From Cymbidium sinense (taxonomy: Eukaryota > Streptophyta > Magnoliopsida > Asparagales > Orchidaceae), in the NCBI GenBank assembly GCA_021442155.1, contig CM038217.1, positions 153,147,834-153,211,833 of the forward strand: a stretch of 64,000 bases of DNA, read 5' to 3'. A model generated the notes under the pieces. That model searched no databases and was not told the DNA's origin. It saw nothing but the letters and a program-made list of their open reading frames with translations. This document shows, one piece after another, positions 25,641 through 38,100 of this stretch; the first letter of the stretch is position 1, and each line of letters opens with the position of its first letter. Made by a program: the position numbers and the translations under genes.

Positions 25641-27089
25641 TTTGAACCTAGTTTTGTCCGATTCGGCTCATTTTTGGGCTATTATCATTAAAAAATCATC
25701 CAATTTATATTAGGACTAAATAAAATGAAAAATGTAGGGCTTCTCTAAGAAAATTCTTAAAAATTATGCAAGAATCGACACAAATAGAAGTTCCTATGGC
25801 CGACTAAAGTTTGCAAAATTACCTCTTCGGGGATGGTTTCTAGTGGCAGTGAAGATCCGAGCAAGCTTCTAGGTGCAAGAGGAAGCTTTGAAATGAGTGT
25901 AGCTTTCGCCTTCACTTTCGAATGATGTATTCTTCAATCGCCATTGCTTCCTTGCCGAAATCAACCCAGTTTTGATGTTTTTAGGTTAAGAAAAGTGGGG
26001 AAGTGGATGCTAATGGCTTTGGGGGTTCCAAGAGGGTCTCTAATGCCAAAATCAGATCCCTTTACTATCTCTATTCTCCCTCTTTTAATGGTGGCCGAAA
26101 TTTGAATAAATGTGATGGAGAGGTGGTTATGATGGATGATGGATTTGATTGAGGACTTTGGAATTAGCTCCCAAAGTCTTCATTTGTCATATGATCTGCT
26201 CCATTGAATGCCATGGATGGGGGGGTGGGTGGGTGGAATCTATATTTGGGAGGATCCATGAGGGATTTAATTGGGTTGATTTTGGGCAGATCCCAAATGG
26301 GTTTGGGTCGGGTTTGATCATCCCCAATGGGTCATGGCTTGGTTTCAAGGGATTTGACTCAATTTGTGTCATATTAGGTCATATTGGGTTAGATTGACCA
26401 ATTGATCAAATTGGGTCAAACCAAGGCTTAGGTTAGGTTATTTGATTTAATTTGGCTTAGGATTGATTTTGGCTCATTTGGAATCAAATGGGTCAAGTTG
26501 ACTAATTTGCCCAAAATTGGCCAAATTGGCTTGGGTTATGGGTTAGTTCATGCTCAATTGGCTAATTGAATATGAACGTAGCCTTTGGTTTGAATCAATT
26601 TGGATTTAATTTGAATTTTGGCTAATTTGGTCCTTTAGGTCAAATTGGGTTAGGTTGAGTCAAGTTGATCAATTGGTCAAATTAGGCTCAAATATGGCTT
26701 TTGGTCAAGTTCAATAATCAATTTGAAATGAACTTGAGCCATTGTAATCAATTTGGGTTAGATTGGGATTTGACCCATTTTGGCTTTTTAGGCCAATTTG
26801 GGTCAACTTGGGTTAAATGGTCAATTGGATTTGGTTTGGTTCAATTGAGAGTTCGGTCATGTTCAATCATTAATTATGAGTGTATTTGGATGAATGGATT
26901 TAATTAAATTGATATATGATGGGTTTTGGCTAGTTTAAGTTTCATTTGGGCTAAAGGTTGACTTGATTTGACCCAATTGATTGCAATTGATCATCCTAAG
27001 GAGATCAACAATCATGGTGGATGATTTTGGTGAGCTTAGTTCAATCTAATTTGGGTTGGATTGGAAGTTAACTCAAATAGGTCCTTTAG

Positions 27090-28300
27090 GGAAACTTAAG
27101 TTATTTTTACGATGAATTTTTTTTTCATGAAAGAAAGGAAAGCAAAGCAAAGCCAAAAAGGGATTTTATTCCTCTCTTCTCTCTCTCTTTTTTTTTTATA
27201 ACTTTGATCACATGAATAAAAAAGGAAACATTTGTCTGTCAATAAACTCGAATGACGTCAAAATCCATCTTTAGCAACATTAGCCAATAGTGATAAGGAA
27301 GTAAGTACACATGCTAAGCTCATATATATAAACTTGCATGATTATAAGTAATCCAATAGTGGAAAGGGATAAAGAGAAGGCATGGCAAACACATATGCTA
27401 AACTCATCACCACAATCTAGAAATTTCAGATTTAACCAAATGACTATTTGATAATCCCACTTTAACATTGCCAAATAGTAAAATGAGACAAATAAAAAGT
27501 AAGGCAATCAATCATGCCAAGCCTTAACGCAAATCTGAAAATTTCAGATTTAATCAAATGATCATTTGTGTGATAATAGATTGCCAAGCGTTAGAAAGAG
27601 CCAAAATAGAACTAGGGTAACATATATATTTATTAATTTTATGATGAATTTTTGTTTTCATATTTTAAGAGTTGGGTTAGAAGATGGCTAAAGAAGGTCG
27701 AAACTTAAGTTAGCTAAATAGACAAAAATGATGAGTTATTATTATTATTATCTACGATATATACTATGTATTTAAACGTCTCATAAATTATTAATCACTC
27801 GCCTATATTTAAAAATCAACATGCACTTAATTAGTCAAAGCACAGTTAAATTATGATTTTATCATTAATAATATCATATCAGACAATTACAATTAATCTC
27901 TCTATGGATTATACCATTTACTTCAAGGAATCTTCTTTCATTCTATATATGGCTCAAAAGGAAGAAAAAAAATGTTATGAGAAGAACTCATTTTTTTGCC
28001 TTTCTCTTAGATTAAGCCTTTTGTATTACTTATTGAGCTAATTTTTTTATTTTTTTTTAATGGAGACTAATATTCCCACTTTGTAATGCTATTTTAATAA
28101 TAGAGATTTAAGCTTAAAAAAAAACTATGTATCTAACATTTGAGTATTGAGTATTCCGATTCAATGTCTACTAAAATTATTAAAATATTATCTATGACCA
28201 TAGAGTATTCTCATGGGGGTGGCGTTACCGTTGGTGTAATACCCTCGTGCACACATGACGAGCAGGTCGACAAAAAAAAAAAAAAATTACGTCAACAACA
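27090..28300. other. AT-rich sequence without a gene; local duplication
   Basis: No gene was recognised. Between about 27,290 and 27,600 a block is partly duplicated: AAATTTCAGATTTAA at about 27,420 and again at about 27,540, each followed by CAAATGA...ATTTG and GATAAT. A 14-bp palindrome, CAAATGATCATTTG, lies at 27,555-27,568. GATGAATTTTT occurs at both 27,111 and 27,645, which would fit a small insertion of about 530 bp, but I see no clear terminal repeats. Confidence 0.4.
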
Positions 28301-28307
28301 CGTATAC

Positions 28308-28309
<2 letters not shown>

Positions 28310-28374
<65 letters not shown>
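28310..28374. repeat. (TA)n microsatellite
   Basis: An almost pure AT/TA dinucleotide tract of about 65 bp. A frame through it giving alternating I-Y is an artefact of the repeat. Confidence 0.95.
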
Positions 28375-28379
<5 letters not shown>

Positions 28380-28514
28380 CAAAATTTAATATTTACATAT
28401 ATCATTTTCCTATATATGAAAAGTTACATCTCACTTTAAAATATTAATGATGTATTATTTTTAAATATTAAAAAAATTTAGATGCTATTTATGTGCATAT
28501 TAAAATGTAGATGT

Positions 28515-28625
<111 letters not shown>

Positions 28626-28639
28626 GTTCCTAAGAAAAT

Positions 28640-29494
28640 ATTATTAATATTATATTATGTTTAATTTAGTGAGATGCTTTAATTTAAAAGTCAACAAAAT
28701 TACATGCTTATAATTTTGAACTCGTTAGTTGCTTCATATTGATCAAAACATAAATGTATTCCAATCAGTATGATTCAACTCTACATATTTGATCATTTAA
28801 AAGTTTTAAAAAAAATCTGAAAAATCAAAGTTTGAATCTTCGAACCATTGAAACAGTGCTAGTTTTGAATCATTTAGATAACTTAAAATCACAAAACAAA
28901 TCATAAATCTCTGACCATATAATTGCGATTCAGTTCTAATGACAGCAAAATAATAAATTAGTCATATCACTTATTTTAATTTTGATGAAGATATTAAATT
29001 TTCTTTCTAGCATAATTAGTCAAGCCAACATAAATGTTTTTTTTTTTGACAAATTTGAATATAAATGAGTCACAGTCAGTTTAAAGTTATCAGTTGTCCT
29101 TTCTCGCTCTTAAATGGATTTAGTTGTACTCAATTTATTTCTTCCACAAAAAATAATTAAATAAATAAATATTTGTCTGTTTAATGCAGTTAATTCCTTC
29201 ACCACAAGTTGAGTCTTATATTGAATGCGATTTCTTCCACCATTTATCGATTTCAATGGAAGCATTTATTTTTTCCACCATTTCTCTTTATATTGGGGGT
29301 TCTCTTCCCCACAAAATATGTCATTGAGTTGGACTTGAAAATATGGTTTTCATAACATGTAATTAATTTTTTGAGTTTTCAAACGCATCAATCTTATGTT
29401 AAGGATGAAAGTCTTAGATATACTCTTCTTCACAAGGGAGTTTGTTAGAGTTGAACAATTCATATAATAGTAGAGTTTAAGAAACACAATAATT

Positions 29495-29533
<39 letters not shown>

Positions 29534-32500
29534 TAATTGTTTGGTGCCACATATAATCTAATTGTAAGCCTTTGAGTAAATGGAAGGATGACATGTGGCA
29601 TCCATTTGTCATCAAAAAATCATAAAAATTATTTTAGGTTATCAATTAGGTAGCAAATTATTTTTCATTTGGGATCAATTTACATGGTAAATAGCTCATA
29701 TTATTTCATGCAACAAAGTTCTCATCGTTATTAATTGTGGATTGATTATAACTATTGCATCGCCTTAATGATTTTGGGAACTCCATTGGCTTATGAGAGG
29801 GATGAGTAATCTGATTGAGTTGGGTTGTTTCAATTCATCCTAACATGGGTTGAATAATCTTTGATGATATTCTCTAAGCATATTAGAATCTATAAGCAAG
29901 CTAATATGTTTGATAAATTCTAAACTATCAAATCATTGTATTATTCCTAAATATACCATTGTATTATTTATAATTTTACTAAAAGACTCAATGAAAATGT
30001 ATCATTTAGAGTTCGATATTTATGCTTCTTTCAAAAGGGAGGTGACCTCTACTTGTATTGACAAGATTTTATCTCTTTTAAAAGCATCCAAATTGTAGAA
30101 AATCGATGCAAAAGCTAGTGCATCTATTACTATATTCAAATTCCTCTTAAACATATGTGATGATGATTTGGCTAAGAATTAAACTAATATAATACCACAC
30201 AATTCATGAAAGTCTCTGAGTGATAGAATGAACTTAATTGTTTCATCAAATAAGAGAGTTGATATTGATAAAGAACTTTCTCTTAGTGGAGATTTTACTT
30301 AGAGATAACTCTTCACATTCTTGTACCAATTTATAATATACCTTTTGATTGATTGAGGTTCTATTGCTTGCTTAATTATTTGGGTCAGACTCAATTGATT
30401 TTAGATTCAACCTAAAATGACCAAAATTATTAAAGATCTAAGTGTTTTAGTCAGACTTTGATGCTACAAATAGGACCTAATGAAACCTTAATCAAGGTTA
30501 ACCTAGTTGAGTTATTTTATAGACTTATACTAACCATAGACTATAAAGAAATCTATAAATTTTACCTACACTTGCTCAGTATGTTATAGATTTAGAAGGT
30601 GAATTTCCTTGATGACATCAGCTCTTTATCAAACTTAACATATATGCATTATTAATTATTGAAAACACATTAGCTATAGTGAACCCTTATACAATAATAA
30701 TAAGGGACATTAAACCCTACATCCCTTTTCTTAGTTAATGAAACCTTAGGAAGGTATTAGACGAATTATGCATCGGTGATCCTATGACCCCCTATGTTTG
30801 ACCCAAGCCCTAGTTGATAAACTCATTTAGTCAAATCCTTACCTCTAACCTACCTAATTGACCAAAAGTAGGTTAATTGAGTACAATTAAACTTTGATTT
30901 TAATAAACACTATATGGAGCTTAAATGAATCGAATTAGACCTTAAGGTTAACATAGCTTGGCATGGACTCAACTTAGTCAACCATAATCTAGTTTCACCC
31001 TAAACTGCACCTACACTTAGCTTGACTTAGTCTTAACATGGTATAATATATGTAACCTAGCAAAATCTTAGTTCATGTGTTCTCAAATCTAGTCCAAAGT
31101 TGACCTAACTTAAAGGGAACTTGAGCTATTGGAGCTAATTGTCATATATGACTTAAATGGGCTCAATGGGATTTAAAATCAATCTTTAGACTCTTGGTTA
31201 ACCAAAAATTTAATTACACTCAACTTTATCTAGATTAGCCTTTATATAGTTATACTTCCCTCATGCTTAGCCTAATGTGACATAATATGGGCTATTAGAG
31301 ATAACTTTCCTATTTAATTTTAGATGGAATTGAAACAATCTGAATTTAATTGAAGGTAGTTATAAACACACCTATGTGATGGAGAAGCTTAGTGGATGTA
31401 GCCCTATTTAAATTTGACGTAGTGTAGATCTAGGACTACCTAAACTTAACCACTAATGGTATATTATTTCAATTTAGCGTAGCCCAATTGACTTTATATT
31501 GGATGAAAACCATCATAATAAGATCAATGGTGCAAGATGACTTTGGTCACAATAGAATTAACTTATATTGTTCAAAACCTATTTTAAACCTAGTTAACCA
31601 GAAACAACCTAATTGGACCCATTATGAACCATTTGATAAAATTGACTTGAGCACAAATTGATCATAAATCTACCCTTATATAAGCTTAAGTACATTTAAA
31701 AAAAACATAAAGACTTGATGAACCTAGCCTAAGATGGGTTAGACCTAACCTAGCCCAAAGTTAACCAATTCTAATTGAATCTAATGTTGATTGATTTTTC
31801 ACATCAACTTGACTTAAGATAATGAAATAAAATTGATGTACTCATTACTCAACCCATTTAACCCTAAACACTTATAAGAAAATCTAAGACCCATTGAAAT
31901 TAACTAATTAGGTTGCTAACCCAATTTAGGTCTAAACTAGCCAAATTTTAAGAAAATATGCCCTTCCAAGCCCAATTAATTTAGAAAATTCTTAATCAAA
32001 CTTTAACATGCATTAGATTTATTTAGGATGACATACTCCTTACTAGTTCATATGAACTAATTTATTCAATTTGGCTAAGTCTAATTAGCTTTATAAACCC
32101 CTAAGCATCTATACATCTTTATTATCAACTGAAGCCTTAAATTTGGTTTCACTTAACTTTGAAGTAAAGGTTATGGATTTACAACCCTAACAATAAATTC
32201 ATATGCATGGTTAATTATTAGAAACTCATATTGTAGCCAAAACTTATAAGCCTAAATTTTAGTGCTTTTGTTTTATTACACTCGAAGAGGTCTCCTAGAA
32301 GTATCCAAGACATTCTCACATAATAACCTTGAGCTTCCCCAAATCTTATTATGAGTTTTCAAAGTTATAGAAGAATAAAAGGTGTGCTTTCTCGTGTTGA
32401 ATTCAGTGCACCTCAGTACTCAATTTTTTCCATTATATATTCCCTAATGCAAGAGAGTGATTATAGAGTTCCCACCATCTTTTAAACCTTAAAACCCATC

Positions 32501-34800
32501 CTGAATCACAAACATTAGAGATGCTTAAGGGCTTGATTAGAAGGCAATTTTAGAGTGATTAATGGAGGAGCTTATGTGCATGGCTTTATTGATAGCTGGG
32601 GAACTCGCCCAAGCTATTAAAATGTTGGTTTGACCTTGGCTAGGCTCTACCTCTAAGCCTTTTTATAAAAGCATAAGCTTTAAAGGGTATACATTGTCAA
32701 CTTATCTAAGAATATCAAAATAGAAAGCTGATTTTGAAGTCTTAAAAGAAACTTGGTGATGGATAATGTCTTTAATAGAGATTCTTTATAGATGCTTATT
32801 ATCAAAATATATTAAAAAAAAAAGTGAAACTACTCAACTTCATTATTCCAAAGATCAAATTTACTCTATTTTATATAAGGGAAACACTTCTCGCTATTAG
32901 CTTAAGGATCTAACTCCAACAACAAAAAATTCTAGAACAACCTAAAGTTTTGTGTCAATCTCAAAAATATTTTGAGACTTAATTCCTTAAAGGGCAAATA
33001 TTCGAAGAAACTAATCATTATTATACATAGGCTTTGCCATAGGTTATTTTCCTACTACAATAATTTGATAAATATTCAATAAAATCATTCTAAAAGATTT
33101 CATAAGGTATCATATATAAAATAAGGAGCAAAACATCCTCACTTTCAATGTTTGAAATTATTTAATAAAAAATGTTTAATTTTAGAGGAGGACGGATCAT
33201 CTTCTTCATCTTATCAAGCTATCATTCTACTAGATCTAATCTTTGAAAAAATTTAAAATTTTTATGAGATGTCGCCTAGACATCACTTGTGTTGCAAAAC
33301 AAAATGATATTGAACTCTATCACTATATTTTAATTAGCATTCAAGTAAAAGAAAATTCTAAGAATCAATAATAAGTTAATTAAAATATTCAAAAAAGCCA
33401 TTGCCTTTATTTTCTTACGCTATCAAATTATAATATTTTTGAAATAAAAGGAATCATAGAGATAGCTGATGATGTCAAAAATATATATATAATTTTTAAA
33501 ATATTTAATCATGGATTTAGTCATAAAAAATTATCAAATTAAAAAAATATCATTATTTTTGCAATAGAAAATTAAAAAAAATTAAAATATGAGAATTTCA
33601 TAATAAAATTTTTAGGAGGAGTATAAATATATAAGAGATGATATAGTAAGAAGATTAGATAAAGCTAATGAACATTAAACACCAAATGAGAATTGCTTGG
33701 TTTAAAAAGGTTTTAGAACTTCTTTATCAAAAGAACATACATCTTCATTGCATTCACTTCTTGGAAAACTTCTTAAGAAAACTCAATAAGCAATGCAAAA
33801 GGGCATTAATTTACTAGTTAAGTTTGTATCAATTGTATTGCAAACTTTAGCTCCTTCCCTTTGCTTTCTCAATCTCAATGGCAACTTTAAGGAAAGTAGA
33901 AATTTTGTTATGTAACATGATCAAACTCCTTTCACAACTTCTACCATCTTGGCCAACATGTTTTACCTTAACATTATCTTCTTCATCAACAACTATAAAT
34001 TCACAAATGCTTCACCAAAGGCCTTCTAAAGGTGATGCCTTAGTGTTTTAAACTCACCCTTATGGTTGGGTGATTTGGACATCTTGAACTCACTTTACTA
34101 AAGTAACCTCCAATGTATACAAATGTATAAAAACCTCCCTCAAGAGAACTATATCTATTACTCATCAACATCTTTAAAAGTGTTTCATCTTTCATATCTA
34201 CTCTCAAATTTGAGTCTAAGTCATCGAAAGCATCATTGAGTGGTTGTTCCTATGCAAAAAACATTGTCTTTATGATGTTAAGTGAATATGGCACCTTAAG
34301 AGGAGTTGAAGGGGTTTGGGGTGGGTGGGAAATTGATTGGTGCTTTGAGAAACTAATAGATAATTTAAAATTTTGTTAAATAGAAATGAAGCTAAACTAT
34401 GTTGACTTGCAAATGATGAATTAAACCAAGAAGGCAACTATTAATGCATGAAATATCTAAGTGACAAAATGTTTTCCTTCGTTTTGTGCATCCTTAGCAT
34501 TTTTTCTTTTCCCTTTTTTTAGTCTTATCGTGAAGATTCAATTAAACTAGGATATGTCATCTTAGTTCAATGATTTTAAAGTAATTTTTTTGAAATAGAT
34601 AAATATATATCAGTTTAAAAAAAATGGAAAATAGCAATTTAAAAAGATGACCTTAATTATATATGGTCTAAATAAGTAAAGTGACCTATTGATCATAGGC
34701 TAGTTGTATTTTTAGCACGATCAAGAGTTGACTATGACATATTAATTTTTATTTTTTTATTGAAAATAGTAAATAATACAAATTAATATTTCACAAGACC
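28640..34800. other. Gene-poor AT-rich region
   Basis: No gene was recognised in about 6 kb. A mixed (CA)n/(GA)n microsatellite lies at 29,495-29,533. The part from about 30,350 to 32,250 is rich in the words AACCTA, TTGACT and CTTAACC, like the 5' part of the copy B LTR. The part near 32,400-32,520 (GAGAGTGATTATAGAGTTCCC, then ACCTTAAAACCC) vaguely recalls 7960-8040. It may be an old, diverged LTR of the same family, but I could not align it convincingly. Confidence 0.35.
29495..29533. repeat. (CA)n(GA)n microsatellite
   Basis: A short CA tract runs directly into a GA tract of about 28 bp. Confidence 0.9.
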
Positions 34801-35136
34801 CTAAAGGTTTTAAATGCAGTTCAACCTTCAACCTGGACTACCTTCATGCCCAACAAATACTTGTTTTACAATTTCACTAGCTGGAGATTGTTCACAAACT
34901 CCCTCCTTAATGATGGTGAAACTTCGACAAGCTTCATGCATTCGTGATGGTAAAGAACTACAAAACTGAATCTTATGAGAGGTTTCACAACAATGACAAA
35001 ATGAGTTTTTTATTTACAAGTTTTCATTCCAAGAAGTGAGTACAAGTATTTATATAAATTGATGATACAGAAATAAAAATGAAATATATAAGAATAAATG
35101 TAGTACAGATGCACAAATTGACTATCCTAAACATGT

Positions 35137-37050
35137 AACGCCTTTGTCATGTATAAGTGACCATTTAACAGGGTCGCGCTCCACAAGCCATTTGTGACCT
35201 TCTTCTTTTACATTTTTAATATCTAACATGAAATGATTGAACTGACGGATATCATCAGTATTTCCTGCCATATACATCTTCTAGCATAGAAATTCAACAT
35301 CACCAATCCCCAATCTATGTATTACCTTTTTAAAATTTTCATGCAGATGACGCAAACAGTGCCTGTGAGCTGCCCATGGAAACACTTCTATACATCCACA
35401 TAATAAATCAGCATGTTTATCAAATATTATGCATAGATCACGTCTAGCAGACACAACAGGTAGCATATCATGTAAGCATATCAAGAAACACAATCAGGAA
35501 TCAATCGATTTGGACTCCATAACAGCAAAGGCTATTGGAAACAACCCATTATTTTCATCGATTCCAACATCAGTTAATAACATACCACGATACTTGCTTA
35601 ACAAAAAAGTACCGTCTAAGCTCAGCACTGGTCAGCAACTACTCCAGCCCATGATTGAAGGACCAAATGCCCAAAAAAGACTCTGGAAGCGCTGTGTACT
35701 GCTAGACTATACTAGGTAAAGTACTGCAAACTGATTCCATATAAAGACTTAGAGTTCTATAAGACTCTTCCTAGCTGCCAAATATTGCTTTTATTACCTT
35801 ACGCCTTGCATCCCAAGCCTTCATATATGAAACTTTAACATTGAATTTTGACTCCATTCTATCTATAATCTCCTTAGGTTTCAGATTTATCTGATGCCTG
35901 ATCACAGGTATAATGTAGTAAGCTATGAATTTTGAATTGCACTGTCGATGACCGGCTGCACTTACTGCATTAATACATCTATGGTTTTCCCCAACTCTGG
36001 ATATTCTCCAAGCACACCCTAAGCTTCTGCTGCTACTACAATGCAAACGCCAGTTACATGGTCTTGTAGGACTATCATGTTGTACGCATACAACCGTGTA
36101 GTTCTTTTGGTTAGAGTAACTGTTTGAAATTGAATATTATTAACTATGCACCACCCAAAAATAGCAAATTGAAGACTCCATTTACTTGCGAAACACATAC
36201 CTTCGACAAGGTCACCTGGGATTTCAATATCATCTGTTAGGACAGTTTTGTCAGATGGACCATCAAAGTAAATATCGTTGTCCCACTCTCTTGTCGTTTG
36301 ACACATTTGGACATACTCGTTTATGGATAACATCTGACTCTTACCATAAATATTTCAGAGTGAATGATTTTTTAAAAGATCATGACTGTCTACATTCCCA
36401 AGCATAGTGGCTTCTATCCCGAGTGAACAGTCATCATCACTAATATCCTACTCAGACTCATTACTTGAACTACTGCTCATAGTCTGATACTCATCTGCAG
36501 CACTCTGAGGCACATATGGTTCCTCTGAACGATAAACAACATCATCGCTACTACAAAACTTATAAGTTGGATGACAAACTATCATATTAATTATTACAAG
36601 TATAAACAAGGAAATGTTGACAAAGCATTACTTGGGAATTAACTCATCAAAGCTGCGTTCTGTCGCTAGAGGTGCATGTGCGATGAAATCATGTGTATGC
36701 GTCAGTGGTATATCTATTAACCTTATTACCGGATTAGTTGATGTGGATGCAACATTAACATTCTCACTTCGACATACAACACTAATATCACGGAAGCTTG
36801 GTGTAACGCAAATGTCATCGATATAACAGGTTATAAATACCCACCGGATAACCATGTAAGAGTGATTGTGTGATGCTCTGAATCAATGTGCAAAGTTCTC
36901 ATAATTCTTTGCTTCAATTCCAGTAAAGTGCCATGATGCAGAATCTTAACTGGACGATTTCGAACTCCCACATAACTTGGACTAAATTGCTCATCGATAC
37001 TTAGTTCGCCTCCATAGAAAAGGATTAGCAAAAAAAATTCTCTATTCATA
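35137..37050 (-). pseudogene. Mutator-like (MULE) transposase, decayed
   Basis: The reading starts at ATG 37049-37047 (M-N-R-E-F-F) after an acceptor at 37,051 and runs down to a stop at about 35,137. In order: an N-terminal segment with F-Y-G-G-E-L (37,049-36,840); V-E-G-M-C-F-A-S-K-W-S-L-Q-F-A-I (about 36,200-36,150), the MuDR DNA-binding pattern; W-R-I-S-R-V and K-A-W-D-A-R-R-K (36,000-35,800); a frame-broken stretch with F-L-G-I-W-S-F-N-H-G (about 35,650) where the first catalytic Asp region should lie; then C-I-I-F-D-K-H-A-D and F-P-W-A-A-H-R-H-C-L-R-H-L-H-E-N-F-K-K (35,440-35,330), the conserved MULE transposase block; and an end with V-K-W-S-L-I-H-D-K-G-V. Several frameshifts and in-frame stops make it non-functional. 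I found no convincing terminal inverted repeats or zinc-finger tail. Confidence 0.85.
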
Positions 37051-37248
37051 CTTGCAAAATAAACTACATAAATAATCAAAAATTTATATCAATCGACACC
37101 CTAAATAATACTATACTCAGCTACTTATCACTTGAACCGCAACGCTAACACAAACCTACAAATCAAATCCTAAACAAAATTCTAACCATATAACTCTAAT
37201 CCCTAGCACACATACTCTATTAATTTATAAATGGATAGAAATAGAGAT

Positions 37249-37659
37249 TTACCGTGTGTTCACGAAGAACGACGGGAATGTGTGCAAAAAATGGTAGAAT
37301 CTGCCACAGGAAACTTCCCCGAACAAAATGGAGCTGCCAGAAGCTAATGTTGGCTTCCAACGGCTGCTAGATGGGAGAGAGAAGTCGTCAAATGGCGTGG
37401 ACGCGGTTGTCGGGAAGAAAGAAAGTTTCTTTCGAATACCCGGAGAAGACGACACAATGTCGGCGGTTGGAGCAACGCCGACGTCGAGAAGCAGACGGAG
37501 AGGAGCATGCTCGGAAGGGCAAAATCGGGCGGTGCTCTTGGGGAGGGAATCTCGGGGCGAATCAACGCAATGAGAGGGAGGAGGAGGAATAGCATCGGGT
37601 TCGATCGCCCTATTTAGATCCACGCCGCCAACTAAGTGGGGCCGCGCGGCCAAAGCCAC
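37249..37659 (-). other. GC-rich 5' leader exon of the MULE, with intron 37,051-37,254
   Basis: This GC-rich block lies upstream of the transposase start. A splice donor (AACACACG|GTAAATC, minus strand, exon end 37,255) and an acceptor (TTGCAAG|T, exon start 37,050) would remove a 204-bp intron and join this leader to the transposase start. An open frame of 136 codons runs through it on the minus strand, but it has no recognisable domain and is proline/serine-rich. I read it as non-coding leader or as a captured host fragment. Confidence 0.5.
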
Positions 37660-38004
37660 ACCACGTCAGGTACACATCTAATCGCCCACTAAGGGTATAC
37701 CTATTTTAAATTTTTTTAGCAATACTTAATTACATAATTAAGGTTTTAATGATACTTAATTTTTAAAAAAATTGCCCATATATATATATATATGAGTGTG
37801 TGTCACTAATGCATCATGTATGAGACCCATTTTCCACATTTGCGTGCTGTATTTGAAAACATAATGAGAATAAACGTCACTTAAAAGATGCCATCTTCTT
37901 GAACAAAGTAAACGCCATGTTTTGACTGACTTCCACTTACCGTCTTGCGATTTTATTTACAACTGTCTACGTTATATCTGCTTTCAACTAGAGTTGGCAT
38001 CCAT

Positions 38005-38012
38005 TATAAATA
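38005..38012 (+). promoter_or_regulatory. TATA box of the dioxygenase gene
   Basis: TATAAATA lies 96 bp before the start codon. A start site about 30 bp downstream would give a 5' UTR of roughly 65 bases. Confidence 0.65.
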
Positions 38013-38100
38013 GACTTGTAAACCTATAGGATGTTATAAGATCAAAATAAGGTATAAGTTAGAGGGGATCGAGGTAGACCAGTAGCAGGTAAGTAAAACA

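Larger units (their letters stand above)
19400..27090 (-). mobile_element. Copy C: inverted leader/LTR copy, truncated at both ends
   Basis: In reverse complement this runs collinear with copy B from about 6668 to about 12,960. The PBS-like stretch reads TTGGCGACCACTACAGG on the minus strand at about 19,700-19,717. It is the best-preserved of the three. It recalls the TGGCGACTC-type PBS known from Ogre/Tat elements, but the match is partial. Copy C is about 1.3 kb longer than its B counterpart, mainly from AT-rich expansion at 22,600-25,100. Its 3' side joins the copy B protease region at about 19,400. Its 5' side stops at about 27,090, about 0.8 kb short of the copy B limit. No coding sequence was seen. 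Confidence 0.7.

Noticed and set aside
28140..28439. 99-codon frame with a long I-Y run
   Set aside because: It is a direct translation of the TA microsatellite.
37328..37595. Overlapping plus- and minus-strand frames in the GC-rich block
   Set aside because: High GC removes stops in all frames. No domain was recognised and a spliced MULE leader explains the block.
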